Origin: a virus
Virus record (IMG/VR): IMGVR_UViG_3300042691_032532
Span: 1 to 30,059 of that record
Strand: one strand, 5' to 3'
DNA: 30,059 nt
Shown in pieces: positions 6,204-12,884 of this stretch (positions are counted from its first letter, which is position 1; the number at the start of each line of letters is the position of its first letter). Below the pieces are notes generated by a model that was given only the letters and a program-made list of their open reading frames with translations, was not told the origin of the DNA and made no database searches. A program made the translations under genes and the position numbers.

Positions 6204-6602
6204 TTATTTAGTTAAAAGAGCTTTAACAATCTTTTCAGCATTCTCTTGAAAAGATGGGAAGTGAATTGTGCTAAATTCTTTGCCGTGTTTATTAACAAAC
6301 CACTGCCAATCCTTAAAAGCTTGTTCACTCATTGGAACTCCTTCTTTGGGCTTGGCTTCACTAGCTTCTCGAATGATCTTGATTAGTTCGTCTTCTTTGT
6401 CTTTTGCGGCAGCAAGAAGCTCTGCTTGCGCAGGATAAACAATAGAGCGAATGCTTGTGCTGCCACTTTCTACTTTGATTAGCCACCAACCTTCTCTCAG
6501 GCCAGAGTAGGCCCAAGGGTCATTTGCGGGCACATATTTATTACCTTTCTTTTTAAAGAGTCTATTATTTTGCTCAGTATAGGTGCGATCAATTGCTTTC
6601 AT
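6204..6602 (-). CDS. Conserved phage hypothetical protein, 132 aa
   Basis: Segments YVPANDPWAYSGLREGWWLI and KVESGSTSIRSIVYPAQAEL are recognisable from a widespread phage family without assigned function. The C-terminal half is helical. It has its own promoter directly before the ATG and would be the first gene of a leaderless transcript that runs leftward. Confidence 0.78.
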   Translation of the reverse strand: MKAIDRTYTEQNNRLFKKKGNKYVPANDPWAYSGLREGWWLIKVESGSTSIRSIVYPAQAELLAAAKDKEDELIKIIREASEAKPKEGVPMSEQAFKDWQWFVNKHGKEFSTIHFPSFQENAEKIVKALLTK

Positions 6603-6609
6603 ACAGACA

Positions 6610-6637
6610 ATTTAAAGCTTAAATGCAAGCCTGTCAA
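6610..6637 (-). promoter_or_regulatory. Leaderless promoter (start codon at 6602)
   Basis: Minus strand: TTGACA (6637-6632), 16-bp spacer, TTAAAT (6615-6610), then 7 nt to the ATG. The stop codon TAA of the upstream gene (6614-6612) lies inside the -10 box. The -35 box is perfect and the spacing matches the set. Confidence 0.75.
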
Positions 6638-7184
6638 GGAAATTTGATACTTTTCGAATTTGTTTTGAGCAGAAACGTAGAACTTTTTTAATAAAAGCTT
6701 GGCAACTCAATTGAATTTTGCCGCGCAAAGTTTGGCGAAATTCATGAAACTCTTTTAATTCTTTTAGCCATTGTTGGTCGCGTTCAATTCTTGGCTTGGA
6801 ATCGGTTTCTCTATATTCTTTGATGGTGATGCTTTTTACTACACCTTCAATAAATACGATTTCAAATTCGATCCAAATGTCAAATGGTTCTGAGTGAACA
6901 AGGTCATAGGCTCGAATCGTATGAGTTGCAAAATGCGAAACTTTTTCTCTGGATTTTTCTTCCATGTAGCCGCCAAAAATTCCGCCTTCATCAATCCACT
7001 CTCTATCTACTTTTTCGAAGTAAAGTTTGCCGTCTTCAACCAAGTAAGTTGAAAGTGCGCAATCAAAATCTTTAGTTTGGAGAGCCACTTTCTTATCGCC
7101 AAGAATGGCAAGATAGCGATCTGCTCTAGAATCAGAACCCTCAATCAAAGAGCGTTCAATAATAACTGTGTCGAAAAGACCCAT
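6612..7184 (-). CDS. Conserved phage hypothetical protein, 190 aa
   Basis: The N-terminus MGLFDTVIIERSL with LQTKDFDCALSTYLVEDGKL is a layout shared by many phage proteins starting MGLFDT; function unknown. The middle is beta-rich (IWIEFEIVFIEGVVKSITIK) and the C-terminus basic and helical. It precedes the leaderless promoter of 6204-6602, which is embedded in its last codons. Confidence 0.75.
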   Translation of the reverse strand: MGLFDTVIIERSLIEGSDSRADRYLAILGDKKVALQTKDFDCALSTYLVEDGKLYFEKVDREWIDEGGIFGGYMEEKSREKVSHFATHTIRAYDLVHSEPFDIWIEFEIVFIEGVVKSITIKEYRETDSKPRIERDQQWLKELKEFHEFRQTLRGKIQLSCQAFIKKVLRFCSKQIRKVSNFLDRLAFKL

Positions 7185-7194
7185 TTTTTTATTT

Positions 7195-7395
7195 TTAATT
7201 AATGTTAGCTTCTCTCAAGAGATTTTCAATCTTCTTGATGTTGTCAAGAATAATTTCGTCGCTCATTGCAATGCGACCATAATAAATACCCAAGCATGGA
7301 GAATAAAATTGTTCATAGTATTCTTTTTTCTTGCGCATGATTTCAAGATCAGTCTGTAGTTGACTTATCTGGTCTTTTAGCATTTCTTCATTCAT
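7195..7395 (-). CDS. Hypothetical coiled-coil protein, 66 aa
   Basis: N-terminal helix with heptads (MLKDQISQLQTDLEIMRKKK), a short aromatic segment (YYEQFYSPCLGIYYG) and a second helix. Not recognised. Ten bases separate it from the next gene. Confidence 0.65.
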   Translation of the reverse strand: MNEEMLKDQISQLQTDLEIMRKKKEYYEQFYSPCLGIYYGRIAMSDEIILDNIKKIENLLREANIN

Positions 7396-7397
7396 AG

Positions 7398-7553
7398 TTA
7401 ATCAAGAAAATAAAAATTATAAGATGTTACTGGAATCCTATAGCAGTCTTTAGTTCCATCTGGAGTAAAGATTTCATTAGTTTCATCCAGCCAACCAGTT
7501 TGGCCATAACTAATATTGATTTCTTCTTTGCCAATGTAAACAGCGCGTTTCAT
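7398..7553 (-). CDS. Small hypothetical protein, 51 aa
   Basis: MKRAVYIGKEEINISYGQTG, then WLDETNEIFTPDGTKDCY and RIPVTSYNFYFLD. Probably a small beta-sheet protein. The start ATG follows the stop of the 28-aa microprotein by one base (TAA-T-ATG). Only 2 nt separate it from 7195-7395. Confidence 0.65.
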   Translation of the reverse strand: MKRAVYIGKEEINISYGQTGWLDETNEIFTPDGTKDCYRIPVTSYNFYFLD

Positions 7554-7554
7554 A

Positions 7555-7641
7555 TTATCGTTTAAATATATTTTCGAAAAAGGGTTCTTTGGTGGAGATT
7601 GCGGCGATAAACATTAGTAAAAAACATAAAAGTACATCCAT
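7555..7641 (-). CDS. 28-aa leaderless membrane microprotein
   Basis: MDVLLCFLLMFIAAIS is a short hydrophobic helix, followed by TKEPFFENIFKR. The start codon is only 5 nt from a strong -10 box, so this is the leaderless first gene of the operon that runs left. Both the promoter and the TAA-T-ATG junction after it argue that it is translated. Function unknown; an alternative role is as a short leader that feeds ribosomes to the next gene. Confidence 0.65.
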   Translation of the reverse strand: MDVLLCFLLMFIAAISTKEPFFENIFKR

Positions 7642-7646
7642 GCCTT

Positions 7647-7674
7647 AATCTACTGCTTTTCCGCGAGATGTCAA
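7647..7674 (-). promoter_or_regulatory. Leaderless promoter (start codon at 7641)
   Basis: Minus strand: TTGACA (7674-7669), 16-bp spacer, TAGATT (7652-7647), 5 nt to the ATG. The TGA in the -35 box is the stop codon of the oxygenase gene 7671-8480. Confidence 0.78.
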
Positions 7675-8480
7675 ATGCTTTGATAAGGTTTTTCGCGAAA
7701 CCATTTTGTTAAAATAAATTTTTCACCCTCTTCCACGGGCATTCCCCAATGTTTTGACTCTTGAATATTGGAACCGTCTTTGGTATTTTGCCACAAAATC
7801 ATTGTTCCTGTTTCTGGCTTGGTTTCCAAATCAATTTCAGTGAATCGCGTGTAACCGCCTTTACGCGTATCGTTTAAATAAACCATAGCGGTCCAAGTGC
7901 GGTTGCCATGAAGTTCTAATTGTCGTTTTTGTTCGTCAGTCAATGGAAAGAATGAATCAAAATGAGGTTTAAATTGTTCGCCAACTTTATAATATTGACC
8001 CTGAACTTGTTCGCTATATTTTTCTGGTATTTGAACCACGTTCAAAATAGCGTCTTCAATCTCTGCAATTGTAGAGTCAGAGTTGCGAAACAAATGAGCG
8101 GTTGAGCTTGTGCGAAATTCTGAAATTTTACTGCCGCCATTATCATAGTCAATTACAGAAGATTTTTGGCAACGATTTTTAATAATTTCAATAGTGCGAG
8201 CGCACTGATCTGGCGTCAAAACATTTTTGATTTTAAAAATATTTAATTTATCAGAAAGCTTTTCTGCGGCGAATTGAGAGACTAAATTTTCAATTTTGAG
8301 AATGGGAGCAGCATCTTCTAACTTTTTAAAAATATCTGGCATGGAGAGCTCTGCAATAATTAAATCTTCACTAAAACCTTTTTGGAGCAAGATTTGCGCC
8401 AATTCTTTCTTGGGCGAACCTCTTTTTACGTTATCCCAAATCCAAAATTTCCACGAATCGTCAAAACAAGTCTTTTTCAT
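7671..8480 (-). CDS. Prolyl 4-hydroxylase-like 2OG-Fe(II) oxygenase, 269 aa
   Basis: The C-terminal half (about residues 80-265) is a 2-oxoglutarate/Fe(II) double-stranded beta-helix: iron ligands H173-x-D175 (KPHFDSF) and H244 (KHWGMPV), and the EGEKFILTKWFR end with the expected 2OG-binding Lys near 254. WTAMVYLNDTRKGGYTRF is typical of the prolyl 4-hydroxylase group. Residues 1-75 form a helical region of unknown role. The substrate is probably a protein proline or other side chain; it cannot be told. Start at 8480 is preferred over an upstream start that would run deep into the divergent gene. Confidence 0.9.
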   Translation of the reverse strand: MKKTCFDDSWKFWIWDNVKRGSPKKELAQILLQKGFSEDLIIAELSMPDIFKKLEDAAPILKIENLVSQFAAEKLSDKLNIFKIKNVLTPDQCARTIEIIKNRCQKSSVIDYDNGGSKISEFRTSSTAHLFRNSDSTIAEIEDAILNVVQIPEKYSEQVQGQYYKVGEQFKPHFDSFFPLTDEQKRQLELHGNRTWTAMVYLNDTRKGGYTRFTEIDLETKPETGTMILWQNTKDGSNIQESKHWGMPVEEGEKFILTKWFREKPYQSI

Positions 8481-9180
8481 GATAGAAATACGGGCCAAAA
8501 GTGTAAATATTTCTGTGAAAACAGACTCAAAAGCTCGAACTATTTTAAGTTCTTTTCCCAAAGAAATTCAAGACTATTTTCAGGAAATTGATGCAAAATG
8601 CAAACAACATGATGTAAAGTTTCGAGTCTCTGGAGGCAAAAGCGTTTACTCTGGTGGAGGTTGTTGCGGAGGATTCTTCTCTGACTCTCCTAAAGAATTA
8701 GCTATTGCAATCAATAAACCTCTAAAATGGGTTCTTGCAACTCTTGTTCACGAAGATTCGCATTTTGATCAGTGGTTGAATCGGCAGTCAGTCTGGTATA
8801 ATCAAAGAATTTCTCGCAATTTTAATAATTTTTTTGATTGGTTGCAGAATATTAAAAATATTAAAAATCCAATTGAGAGCGCAAAACATGTTATCGCTTT
8901 AGAATCTGACTGTGAAAGACGCTCGATTAAAAAAATAAAAAAAAGATGGTCACACGTTATTTCTCCAGAAACTTATGCGCAGTCTGCAAATGCTTATATG
9001 TTTTCTTATTTGTACATGGCGCAATCAAGAAAGTGGATTTCAAATTCTGTAAAAATTAAAAATAAATATTTTTACCGCAACTTTCCACAAAAAATTCTTG
9101 GCAAATTTGAGAACTTGTCAGAGGAATATTTTGAGCTTTTTCGCAAATATGATAATAAATGCAAGAGCGGCCCTAAATAG
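8479..9180 (+). CDS. HExxH metallopeptidase-like protein, 233 aa
   Basis: The motif VHEDSHFDQW (H91-E92-x-x-H95) is a zinc-metalloprotease signature, and LESDCERR (E142) offers a third ligand. Upstream, SGGGCCGGFFSD is Gly/Cys-rich. The C-terminal half is basic and helical. It is the only + strand gene in the left 18 kb, sitting alone between two minus-strand units. ATG at 8479 shares two bases with the opposite ATG of the oxygenase gene. Role unknown; cleavage of a host or virion protein is an inference. Confidence 0.72.
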   Translation: MIEIRAKSVNISVKTDSKARTILSSFPKEIQDYFQEIDAKCKQHDVKFRVSGGKSVYSGGGCCGGFFSDSPKELAIAINKPLKWVLATLVHEDSHFDQWLNRQSVWYNQRISRNFNNFFDWLQNIKNIKNPIESAKHVIALESDCERRSIKKIKKRWSHVISPETYAQSANAYMFSYLYMAQSRKWISNSVKIKNKYFYRNFPQKILGKFENLSEEYFELFRKYDNKCKSGPK

Positions 9181-9189
9181 AGCCGCTCT
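9164..9189. terminator. Hairpin between convergent genes
   Basis: AGAGCGGC (9164-9171) pairs with GCCGCTCT (9182-9189): an 8-bp, mostly G/C stem with a 10-nt loop, unusual in this A/T-rich DNA. It spans the stop of the metallopeptidase gene and lies before the convergent holin-like gene end. No clear T-run follows on either strand, so factor-independent termination is uncertain. Confidence 0.5.
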
Positions 9190-9222
9190 GCGTCCTACAA
9201 CTCGAAGTTTGTAAGAGAGGTT

Positions 9223-9402
9223 TTATTTATCTTTAGCCTTGCCAACATTCAAAGCGAGCCAATCAACAACCTTGTAAAGCTTGCCAGCCCAAGTGTCGTC
9301 TTTAGGAGTTGGGGTAAGAGCAGCAATAGCTGAAAACGCAGCAATAACTGCTGTAACAGCATGAACAATGTCAAGTTGGTGGGTGAGAATCCAAGTAATC
9401 AT
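9223..9402 (-). CDS. Holin-like small membrane protein, 59 aa
   Basis: MITWILTHQLDIVHAV, then a hydrophobic Ala-rich segment (TAVIAAFSAIAALTP), then TPKDDTWAGKLYKVVDWLAL and NVGKAKDK. One membrane segment plus a short charged amphipathic C-terminus matches small phage holin-like proteins in which PTPKDDTxxGKLYKxxDWLALN recurs. It would permeabilise the inner membrane at lysis. No endolysin is seen next to it. It lies alone between a hairpin and the phosphoesterase gene. Confidence 0.7.
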   Translation of the reverse strand: MITWILTHQLDIVHAVTAVIAAFSAIAALTPTPKDDTWAGKLYKVVDWLALNVGKAKDK

Positions 9403-9413
9403 AATATTCTTTA

Positions 9414-9427
9414 CACCTAAAAAGGTG
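9414..9427. promoter_or_regulatory. Perfect dyad before the holin-like gene
   Basis: CACCT-AAAA-AGGTG, a 14-bp inverted repeat 12-25 nt before the holin-like start codon. Imperfect symmetry extends to TTT/AAA on the flanks. On the minus strand TTGTCA overlaps one arm. It could be an operator, an mRNA hairpin that delays translation, or a chance palindrome. Confidence 0.4.
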
Positions 9428-9460
9428 ACAAAATCGGTCTTTCACGAAAATTCAATAAAG

Positions 9461-10162
9461 TTATAGAGGCAAAGCCCAGTATTCATCAATGTCTAAGCAT
9501 CTAAAGATAGTACCTTCATGGGCGATTAGATTGCTACTATGAAAATGCCCATAGATATGCCACTTTGGCTTTGTCCATTGCCACAATTTATCTACAGCTT
9601 GACTTTCTTCAATCAAGTCATTTTTGAGATCAGGGTCTTGATCACACCAGTATTCAATATTATCAAAGCCTTTAAAAGCTCCGCACACGCCAGGGCGTGT
9701 ATGAGTCACTACAATATCATACTGGCGATCTTTGTATGGGAATTCGTTGTCAAGTTTAAGAACAAATTCTTCATCGGCCCACCAGCTTTTATTAGGCACT
9801 CGGAAGTGTCGGTCCACACTGATCGCGCCACCAACAAGTAAAATGCTTTTTCCGAGCAGGTTTAATTCTGAATAGTCTTGCAGCAATGTGATGTTCTTTA
9901 GTTCGAACGGGTTGTTGGTTTCTTTAAACCAAGCAGGATCATCATGGTTGCCGCGAATTGCGTAGAGATGGCAATTCGCATATTCTAGACTCTTGTTAAG
10001 AATATTGAACTCAGCCTTGTAATAATTTTCTTTATAAAAGCCAACGCCAAAATCACCCACCTGTATGATGTAGGCGTCGCTAATATTTTTGAGATGCCAG
10101 CGGATTTTTCCAAATTCGCCATGAACATCACCAAGCAGTACTATTTTATCTTTTTCTTTCAT
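9461..10162 (-). CDS. Calcineurin-like metallophosphoesterase, 233 aa
   Basis: All dinuclear-metal motifs are present in order: GDVHG (about 11-15), VGDFG, GNHD, a VTHTRPG histidine and GHFH near the C-terminus. Length fits a stand-alone phage phosphoesterase. Such enzymes hydrolyse phosphomono- or diesters; possible substrates include nucleic-acid ends, nucleotides or phosphoproteins. It has its own leaderless promoter and is the last gene of its unit. Confidence 0.92.
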   Translation of the reverse strand: MKEKDKIVLLGDVHGEFGKIRWHLKNISDAYIIQVGDFGVGFYKENYYKAEFNILNKSLEYANCHLYAIRGNHDDPAWFKETNNPFELKNITLLQDYSELNLLGKSILLVGGAISVDRHFRVPNKSWWADEEFVLKLDNEFPYKDRQYDIVVTHTRPGVCGAFKGFDNIEYWCDQDPDLKNDLIEESQAVDKLWQWTKPKWHIYGHFHSSNLIAHEGTIFRCLDIDEYWALPL

Positions 10163-10168
10163 TCTTAT

Positions 10169-10196
10169 ATTATAGCTAATTTTTTTCTATAATCAA
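10169..10196 (-). promoter_or_regulatory. Leaderless promoter (start codon at 10162)
   Basis: Minus strand: TTGATT (10196-10191), 16-bp spacer, TATAAT (10174-10169), 6 nt to the ATG. The TGA of the -35 box is the stop codon of the preceding gene 10193-10387. The TATAATATAA sequence is shared with the promoter at 46-73. Confidence 0.82.
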
Positions 10197-10387
10197 CTGA
10201 AATCATTCATGACATAATCCCAAAGATAGTCTGTTTCTGGATTTGGAATTTTATCAGGAAGATTCAATGATTCTGTCAACATATTCCAATGTTCGTCGAT
10301 TTCTTCTTGAAGTTTTAGAATATGACTTTTGTAAACTTCAATGATAGTAGTCTCTTGACTGTTGTATTCTCTTGGGCCGATTTTCAT
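10193..10387 (-). CDS. Hypothetical protein, 64 aa
   Basis: Start at 10387 (MKIGPREYNSQETTIIEVYK), which overlaps the upstream stop by ATGA, is preferred to an earlier in-frame start. Helical middle (SHILKLQEEIDEHWNMLTES) and acidic end. Not recognised. Confidence 0.68.
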   Translation of the reverse strand: MKIGPREYNSQETTIIEVYKSHILKLQEEIDEHWNMLTESLNLPDKIPNPETDYLWDYVMNDFS

Positions 10388-10629
10388 GGGAGTCTTTCTT
10401 TTTCTTTTTGCATCCACTCTATAGCGCAATCATAATTGCAAAACTCTAGAGAAGAATTTGTGCCGTAAAAATAAGAAGGTGTTCCAGCCTGTTTTACAGG
10501 ATTAATAACTTTATCCCACTTGCTCCAATTCTTAGGACCGCCACTAGGAATAAAACCTGATTCCTTGCTTTCGTCAAAAATTAATCCGCAATTGTCGCAT
10601 GTATGTCGTTGAATAGTGTAGCTTGCCAT
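10384..10629 (-). CDS. Zinc-ribbon-like protein, 81 aa
   Basis: Two cysteine pairs, HTCDNCGLIF near the N-terminus and EFCNYDCAIEWMQ near the C-terminus, are spaced as in a small treble-clef/zinc-ribbon protein; the second resembles the CxxxC-A-x-E-W ends of MYM/ribbon proteins. Partner unknown. It lies just downstream of the dual-specificity phosphatase gene. Confidence 0.72.
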   Translation of the reverse strand: MASYTIQRHTCDNCGLIFDESKESGFIPSGGPKNWSKWDKVINPVKQAGTPSYFYGTNSSLEFCNYDCAIEWMQKEKERLP

Positions 10630-10630
10630 A

Positions 10631-11065
10631 TTATTTGATCATTAGATAATTGTGCAGCATAATGTCGTTCGGTTTTGGCACCAGCTTGTCGGGAATTCTA
10701 GCGTCTTTGAGTTCATCTTTTGCTTGATGAAAGGTTTTACCATCTCGCTCACATTTTGCAATTAAAACAGCAGCAGGGCTTCTGCTGTAACCAGCAAAAC
10801 AATGAATCAGCAATTTATCAACAGGAGCAAGCTCACGCACAAACTCAATAATTTTGCGAACATGTCCTTCAGTTGGAGCGTATTTTGCATTTTTGAAATC
10901 AACTGCAATAGAATTAAATGTTTCATCTTCAAAATCTAACATCAAGTATTTTTTACCTTCTCGAAATTGTTCTGGTAGATAATGACCAAGAGAAATGATG
11001 GCATCATAATCTTTGGCGTATTTTTCTGCATTGGCAAAGTCTGTATAGTGATTAACTGTGTTCAT
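10631..11065 (-). CDS. Dual-specificity/tyrosine phosphatase, 144 aa
   Basis: The P-loop IHCFAGYSRSPAAVLIA holds the C-x5-R signature (C89, R95, then Ser96), preceded by a typical LDFEDETF segment around residues 43-50. The size fits a minimal cysteine-dependent phosphatase. It likely removes phosphate from proteins, though RNA 5'-triphosphatase activity is known in related folds. It begins a leaderless unit with the zinc-ribbon protein and 10193-10387. A kinase-like gene lies about 2.7 kb away. Confidence 0.88.
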   Translation of the reverse strand: MNTVNHYTDFANAEKYAKDYDAIISLGHYLPEQFREGKKYLMLDFEDETFNSIAVDFKNAKYAPTEGHVRKIIEFVRELAPVDKLLIHCFAGYSRSPAAVLIAKCERDGKTFHQAKDELKDARIPDKLVPKPNDIMLHNYLMIK

Positions 11066-11070
11066 GAGCT

Positions 11071-11098
11071 AATATAGCTTAATATCCAAAAGCTTCAA
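11071..11098 (-). promoter_or_regulatory. Leaderless promoter (start codon at 11065)
   Basis: Minus strand: TTGAAG (11098-11093), 16-bp spacer, TATATT (11076-11071), 5 nt to the ATG. It overlaps the last codons and the TAA stop of thyX. Confidence 0.75.
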
Positions 11099-11774
11099 GT
11101 GTGTATTTGAAAGGATTGCCTTCGATGTTCTTAACGAGGTCAAGCATGGTAAAGGCAATATCGTGAATTTCTTTTTGAGCGTGCTCACTTTTTCTAAGCT
11201 TTAGAAAATTCGCAAAACTACGCATGTTAAACATTACGTCTGATTGAATTTGTGAATTATAAGTCTTAAAATATCTAGCGGATTCCTTGGCGCGTTTGCG
11301 ACCAAGAACGGGTTCAAGTTGCTCTAAGCATTTATGGTAAAGCTCATTACCAAGTTCTGTATATTCATTTAGAACAGCCGTCCAATTTGCACCATAAACA
11401 TCAATAGTTGTTCCAAACTTATCTGAAATAAATGAAGCTGGAATATCTTTCCAATCATCAGGAATGTAAAACTTATCTTCTTTTAGTTCTTTATAACGCG
11501 CCGATTCAGCATTAAGGCTAGAAATTCGGTGTTTTAAAAGATGAACGTGCGAAGCGATGTCGCAATCTATAAGAAAATGCACGACTCCTTTTTCAAATGG
11601 AGTTTCATGACCATTACTCCACAGCATGTTGATAAGTTTAGGAATTCGTTCCCGCTTCTCTTCTGAGATGTCTCTGCTGGTGCTAGTCCAAGCTGAACAA
11701 GCAATCACTTCGTCTGATCCATAATAACCTAGAAGTATAACGTTATTGTTGTGTTGATTGATTGTAGTTGTCAT
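11079..11774 (-). CDS. thyX: Flavin-dependent thymidylate synthase ThyX, 231 aa
   Basis: The ThyX signature RHRxxSxNxxSxRY appears as KHRISSLNAESARY (81-94), with Lys in place of the first Arg. FNMRSFANFLKLRKSEHAQKEI in the C-terminal part is the matching nucleotide-binding block. It makes dTMP from dUMP using methylene-tetrahydrofolate and FAD, supplying thymidine for A/T-rich phage DNA. Length is normal. No clear leaderless promoter was found for it; 23 nt separate it from 11798-12118. Confidence 0.95.
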   Translation of the reverse strand: MTTTINQHNNNVILLGYYGSDEVIACSAWTSTSRDISEEKRERIPKLINMLWSNGHETPFEKGVVHFLIDCDIASHVHLLKHRISSLNAESARYKELKEDKFYIPDDWKDIPASFISDKFGTTIDVYGANWTAVLNEYTELGNELYHKCLEQLEPVLGRKRAKESARYFKTYNSQIQSDVMFNMRSFANFLKLRKSEHAQKEIHDIAFTMLDLVKNIEGNPFKYTLEAFGY

Positions 11775-11797
11775 CTTTTATTTGAGTATATTTAAAA

Positions 11798-12118
11798 TTA
11801 TTCTAGTTCTACGATTTCAATCATTTGCCACAATTTTTCTCGAAATTGTTTTCTTCTCTCATCTCTTTCTTGAGATGAAAATTTATTCCAATCACGATCT
11901 GCTGGATTTATATAGCCATAAACATACTGATCTTCTAAATGAGAAAAATGCAATAACAAAGCAGCTTTAGCATGATTCACTGCTTTCCAAGAACTTTTGC
12001 CGCTGCTTGTACGAATATTTTTACCTTTATATCGAGCAACAAAAGTGCGATTTTTCTTTTCTTTTTGCTTGGAGAACATTTGATCTAAATGTTGCTCTAG
12101 TTGTTCTAAATTATTCAT
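11798..12118 (-). CDS. Hypothetical basic protein, 106 aa
   Basis: Begins with a helix (MNNLEQLEQHLDQMFSKQKE), then a basic FVARYKGKNIRTSSGKSSWK segment and a helical end. Not recognised; the basic middle could contact nucleic acid. The start lies inside the end of the 52-aa gene upstream. Confidence 0.68.
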   Translation of the reverse strand: MNNLEQLEQHLDQMFSKQKEKKNRTFVARYKGKNIRTSSGKSSWKAVNHAKAALLLHFSHLEDQYVYGYINPADRDWNKFSSQERDERRKQFREKLWQMIEIVELE

Positions 12119-12269
12119 AATTTATTAAATCTGGATTCTCTTCTAAAAGATAAGATACAATGTTCACGCACTCTTCTGCACTAAAATTAGTTTTCCAATC
12201 ACAAACTTCACAAATAGCCTCTACTTCTTGCATATAGAGTTTGTATAGTTTTTCTTTATTAATTTTCAT
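12111..12269 (-). CDS. Small acidic protein, 52 aa
   Basis: MKINKEKLYKLYMQEVEAIC, then EVCDWKTNFSAEECVNIVSY and LLEENPDLINYE. ATGA overlap with the upstream stop and an 8-nt overlap with the downstream start support it. Helical and acidic; family unknown. Confidence 0.65.
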   Translation of the reverse strand: MKINKEKLYKLYMQEVEAICEVCDWKTNFSAEECVNIVSYLLEENPDLINYE

Positions 12270-12850
12270 GTCCACATGTATTCGCGATAGTCAATCATTT
12301 GTTTTAAAATGTTAGAGTCAGTCTCGTTAATGAGTTTCTCCATTTGATTCACATTACTATACAATTGATCATAAGTCCAACCCTTCATTTCTGGAGGCAA
12401 TGGATGTGGTGGGTAACAAGCGTCTTTTTGAGCTTCGCAATTTGGACGGCCCTCTGCGATCCAGTGAGCAGCAGAGTCAAGCCAATTCTTGAATTTACGA
12501 TGTTCTGGCGTTCCGTCCCAATTCACAAGAGATTCATCAGCCTCTTTTTTAAAACTGAGAATCATCGCAAAATTAAGATCAACAACAAGACTAGTAATAT
12601 CTGCCCAAGTGTTGGGAATAGCTTTGCGCAATTCGGGATGCTTGGGAAAGAACCAGCATTTAATCTTATATTTGAATTCTTGAAATCTCGCCCATTTGAT
12701 GCGGAAAAAACTGGCCACTTCTTCTCGAAAGAAGTATTGAATCGGATAGTTTTTCTTTGTTTGCTTGTCCCACGCTGCCCAACCAACAGTATCATCATGC
12801 GGATTCCATTCGAGGCTGTGGGGCTTTTTGTACCAGAAAGGTTTATTCAT
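12266..12850 (-). CDS. Conserved phage hypothetical protein, 194 aa
   Basis: Contains YPIQYFFREEVASFFRIKWA, HPELRKAIPNTWADITSLVV and a Trp/His-rich WLDSAAHWI. The HPELRKAIPxxWxD block recurs in phage proteins of unknown function. It has its own leaderless promoter and leads the unit 12850 to 11798. Confidence 0.75.
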   Translation of the reverse strand: MNKPFWYKKPHSLEWNPHDDTVGWAAWDKQTKKNYPIQYFFREEVASFFRIKWARFQEFKYKIKCWFFPKHPELRKAIPNTWADITSLVVDLNFAMILSFKKEADESLVNWDGTPEHRKFKNWLDSAAHWIAEGRPNCEAQKDACYPPHPLPPEMKGWTYDQLYSNVNQMEKLINETDSNILKQMIDYREYMWT

Positions 12851-12856
12851 GTTATT

Positions 12857-12884
12857 ATTATGCAGAGATTTTTTGCTTTGTCAA
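12857..12884 (-). promoter_or_regulatory. Leaderless promoter (start codon at 12850)
   Basis: Minus strand: TTGACA (12884-12879), 16-bp spacer, CATAAT (12862-12857), 6 nt to the ATG. The TAA stop of uvdE (12860-12858) is inside the -10 box. Confidence 0.8.

Noticed and set aside
9403-9440. TTGTCA-N16-GAATAT before the holin-like gene as a tenth leaderless promoter
   Set aside because: The -10 is poor and ends 1 nt before the ATG, which would put the transcript start inside the gene.
11774-11820. Leaderless promoter before thyX (TATACT 10 nt before the ATG)
   Set aside because: No TTG-type -35 at 16 or 17 bp, and the gap exceeds the set, so it was left out.
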